In this document: positions 62,352 through 64,000 of the stretch, piece after piece | How the letters are laid out: the number at the start of each line of letters is the position of its first letter | Position numbering within the stretch: the first letter of the stretch is position 1 | Assembly: GCF_000212355.1 (NCBI RefSeq) | Contig: NC_015496.1 | Coordinates: 3,008,001 to 3,072,000, forward strand | DNA length: 64,000 nt | DNA from: Dokdonia sp. 4H-3-7-5 | GTDB taxonomy: Bacteria; Bacteroidota; Bacteroidia; Flavobacteriales; Flavobacteriaceae | Direction of reading: 5' to 3' | The notes under the pieces: model-generated | The model's input: only the letters and a program-made list of their open reading frames with translations | What the model was told of the DNA's origin: nothing | Databases searched by the model: none | Translations under genes and position numbers: made by a program

Positions 62352-62879
62352 GTGAAAACAACAAACAACATACCGTCTAAAAGAGGTTTTAAAGTTCCTC
62401 AAGATTATTTCGACACTAGTCGAGAAGTAATTCTTGATAATATCACTTTAGAAGCATCATTATCTAGCTCAAGTAATGAGCGCTATGATATCCCTGATGG
62501 ATATTTTGAGAACTCTAAAAATGAAATACTTGCTACGCTTTCGCGAAAGCTAGAAGAAGAAAGCACACCAGTTCAAAAAACTGCTACTAAAGTAATATCT
62601 CTTAAAAGTTATTATTATTCAATTGCGGGAGTTGCGGCTGCCCTCCTACTCTTAGTAAGTATTGTTTGGTCACAACTAGACACAACGGCGGGAATCGAGA
62701 GTATTGCTATAGCAGAATATCTTGATGGCGAAGCAGGTGATCTTGAACAAATAGAATTTGCAGATTGGTTATCTGATGATGACATTGATGCGCTTCACAA
62801 CGATATTGCCTTAGACCAATCAGTTATTATCGACTATCTAGATGATCGCACAGATAGCTACCACTTTTACTTAGATTAA
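62352..62879 (+). CDS. Probable membrane anti-sigma-like partner of the ECF sigma factor
   Basis: 175 residues starting with GTG. Two short repeats at the cytosolic start, FKVPQDYFDTSREVIL (about 12-27) and YDIPDGYFENSKNEIL (about 46-61), then a single membrane helix (about 86-105) and a short acidic periplasmic part. Position directly after an ECF sigma gene and one-helix topology suggest an anti-sigma role; it has no zinc anti-sigma motif, so this is inference. A palindrome copy is read as TLSRKLEEE between repeats and helix. Next gene starts three bases later. Confidence 0.72.
   Translation: MKTTNNIPSKRGFKVPQDYFDTSREVILDNITLEASLSSSSNERYDIPDGYFENSKNEILATLSRKLEEESTPVQKTATKVISLKSYYYSIAGVAAALLLLVSIVWSQLDTTAGIESIAIAEYLDGEAGDLEQIEFADWLSDDDIDALHNDIALDQSVIIDYLDDRTDSYHFYLD
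62536..62550. repeat. Iterated palindrome, 15-base copy (coding)
   Basis: CGCTTTCGCGAAAGC in the putative anti-sigma gene, read as TLSRKLE. Confidence 0.95.
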
Positions 62880-62882
62880 ATT

Positions 62883-63350
62883 ATGAGACTACTTATAACA
62901 TTTATAGTTACCATCATGATCACTGCGACTGCAGTAGGTCAAGAGGAAGATAGAAATTCAAAAAAAGAAAGAATACAAGCACTTAAGGTTGCTTATATAA
63001 CAGAAAAGCTATCGCTTACTCCAGACCAAGCACAAGTGTTTTGGCCTATCTACAATACCTACGGTGAGCGCATGTCTGAGATCTATAGCAGAGAACGTAA
63101 AGTACTTAAGGAAACCAGAAATCAGTTTGATACTATGGATGAAAGCAGTGCAAAAAACACGCTAGATAACATTCAGTCTTTTGAGCAACAAAAACTTGAT
63201 GCTAGAAAAGAACTGTTTGTGAGTTTAAAAAATAAGCTCTCTTATAAAAAGACACTTATACTTCTCAAAGCCGAAGGAGATTTTAGACGTGATTTATTAC
63301 ACAAACTTCGTGGTGATAAAGATGGAAAGCGCGATCACAGAGAGCCATAA
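62883..63350 (+). CDS. Exported Spy/CpxP-like sensor of the ECF module
   Basis: 155 residues with a signal peptide (MRLLITFIVTIMITATAVG) and a long helical mature part: YITEKLSLTPDQAQVFWPIYN, then ERKVLKETRNQF and QQKLDARKELFVSLKN. The LTPDQAQ-type motif and helical pattern recall Spy/CpxP-type periplasmic chaperone-like proteins, often found in such sigma modules (a role in stress sensing is inference). Ends nine bases before the convergent sialidase-like gene. Confidence 0.8.
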   Translation: MRLLITFIVTIMITATAVGQEEDRNSKKERIQALKVAYITEKLSLTPDQAQVFWPIYNTYGERMSEIYSRERKVLKETRNQFDTMDESSAKNTLDNIQSFEQQKLDARKELFVSLKNKLSYKKTLILLKAEGDFRRDLLHKLRGDKDGKRDHREP

Positions 63351-63358
63351 TAACTCTC

Positions 63359-64000
63359 TTATCTTTTAAAATTAAGGCTTGCTAGTGCGTTTTTTCCTCC
63401 CGCATAAGCTGTAGAATCATTTGCAAATCTTACCGTCAAAAAAGGCGCATCAGATAATTGTTTCCATGAAGCACCTGAGTCGCTTGAATATGAGATACCT
63501 GTAAATCCAGCTGCAATGATTTCTTTTCCATTTGAGTTAGGAACATACTGAACACAACTTTTATAGCCATCATTTTTACCAGAAGCAGTAACTATCCATG
63601 ACTTACCACCGTCGTTTGTCATGGCTATATTGTCAATATTATCTTCTGGGGTAGTATAATCACCTCCGTATATAATACCTGTTTTATTGTCATAAAAATC
63701 CATGGTATAAGCACCTTGAGTATCTTTTCCTTGAGCTACTGGAACGTTATAAATACTCCAAGAAAACCCTTTGTTTGCAGAGTAGTATAATCTAGACGTA
63801 CCACCACCGGTAATAATCCACGTCTCGTCGCCTATGGTTTTAATATTAGTATTACTAGCAGCGAAAGCTCCTTCTTTTTCTAGTTGATTAGGCAATGATC
63901 CACAATCTAGCTTTCCCCAAGTAGCACCACCATCCCTTGTAACAATAATAGATAAACAACCGTTTACAGAATCCCCTATCGCGATTCCCTCTTCCTCATT
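63359..64000 (-). CDS. Sialidase/YCF48-like repeat protein (N-terminus cut by window edge)
   Basis: At least 213 residues, open to the window end. Repeated beta-propeller units contain NDGGKSW, NKGFSW, DSGASWKQL and RDGGATWGK with their Asp-box or YCF48-like (S-x-D-x-G-x-x-W) pattern. The first half lies outside the window, so a signal peptide cannot be checked. Such proteins are usually exported and bind or cleave carbohydrates, or act as assembly factors; no catalytic residues are visible in this part. Confidence 0.82.
   Translation of the reverse strand, partial: NEEEGIAIGDSVNGCLSIIVTRDGGATWGKLDCGSLPNQLEKEGAFAASNTNIKTIGDETWIITGGGTSRLYYSANKGFSWSIYNVPVAQGKDTQGAYTMDFYDNKTGIIYGGDYTTPEDNIDNIAMTNDGGKSWIVTASGKNDGYKSCVQYVPNSNGKEIIAAGFTGISYSSDSGASWKQLSDAPFLTVRFANDSTAYAGGKNALASLNFKR

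Noticed and set aside
1-64000. CRISPR array, rRNA, tRNA, insertion sequence, prophage or restriction system
   Set aside because: No regularly spaced repeats, no transposase, integrase or methylase frame, and no cloverleaf or rRNA-like stretch seen by eye; the helicase at the left edge alone is not enough for a defence system.

Overview
The window is a gene-dense chromosomal segment of an AT-rich member of the Bacteroidota, almost certainly a marine Flavobacteriaceae; a Dokdonia-like genus is my guess and is not proven here. The evidence is the family content: a short 288-residue RpoD-type sigma factor, TamB with the lipid-anchored TamL, a BlaI/M56 regulator pair, CBM9/DUF5916 and secreted peptidase genes. 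Several promoters have the Bacteroidota form TTTG-N18 to 20-TAnnTTTG, and strong Shine-Dalgarno sites are absent. I see no rRNA, tRNA, CRISPR array, insertion sequence or prophage; most genes look like core housekeeping or envelope functions.

Layout. 1-3.6 kb: a truncated DEAH helicase, small conserved proteins and GTP cyclohydrolase I. 3.7-12.5 kb: an outer-membrane CBM9/DUF5916 protein, LolD, a TIGR02757 protein, a GAF histidine kinase, a BatA/VWA membrane protein and a dihydroorotase homologue that has lost its metal site. 12.6-18.9 kb: an esterase, a metallo-beta-lactamase-fold hydrolase, an uncharacterised 485-residue cytosolic protein, thiol peroxidase, an endonuclease III without its Fe-S cluster, and an ECF sigma factor followed by a 50-residue protein that is easily missed. 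19.1-24.5 kb: UvrA and envelope proteins. 24.6-30.5 kb: a secreted peptidase cluster (M28, M20, S15, M20). 30.6-33.5 kb: a BlaI/M56 pair behind three evenly spaced operator-like sites. 33.7-42 kb: transport, a CRP-type regulator, a desaturase, MsrA, Mqo and an FAD oxidoreductase. 40.2-48.3 kb: tamB-tamL and a fasciclin lipoprotein. 48.5-60.3 kb: redox enzymes, EF-hand and exonuclease/GIY-YIG proteins, rRNA modification enzymes, a cold-shock protein, DoxX-like proteins and an ABC exporter. 60.5-64 kb: RpoD, an ECF sigma module and a truncated sialidase-like protein.

The most striking signal is not a gene. A perfect palindrome, core GCTTTCGCGAAAGC with flanks often extending to TACGCTTTCGCGAAAGCGTA, recurs throughout. 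I count 19 copies that keep the ten-base core TTTCGCGAAA, and two more with one mismatch, in 64 kb. About half lie inside genes, where every frame of the palindrome is open. The other copies lie upstream of gene starts. In two neighbouring M20 peptidases it encodes the signal-peptidase site. Function is unknown from sequence; candidates are a protein binding site, a methylation or uptake signal, or a mobile palindromic element.
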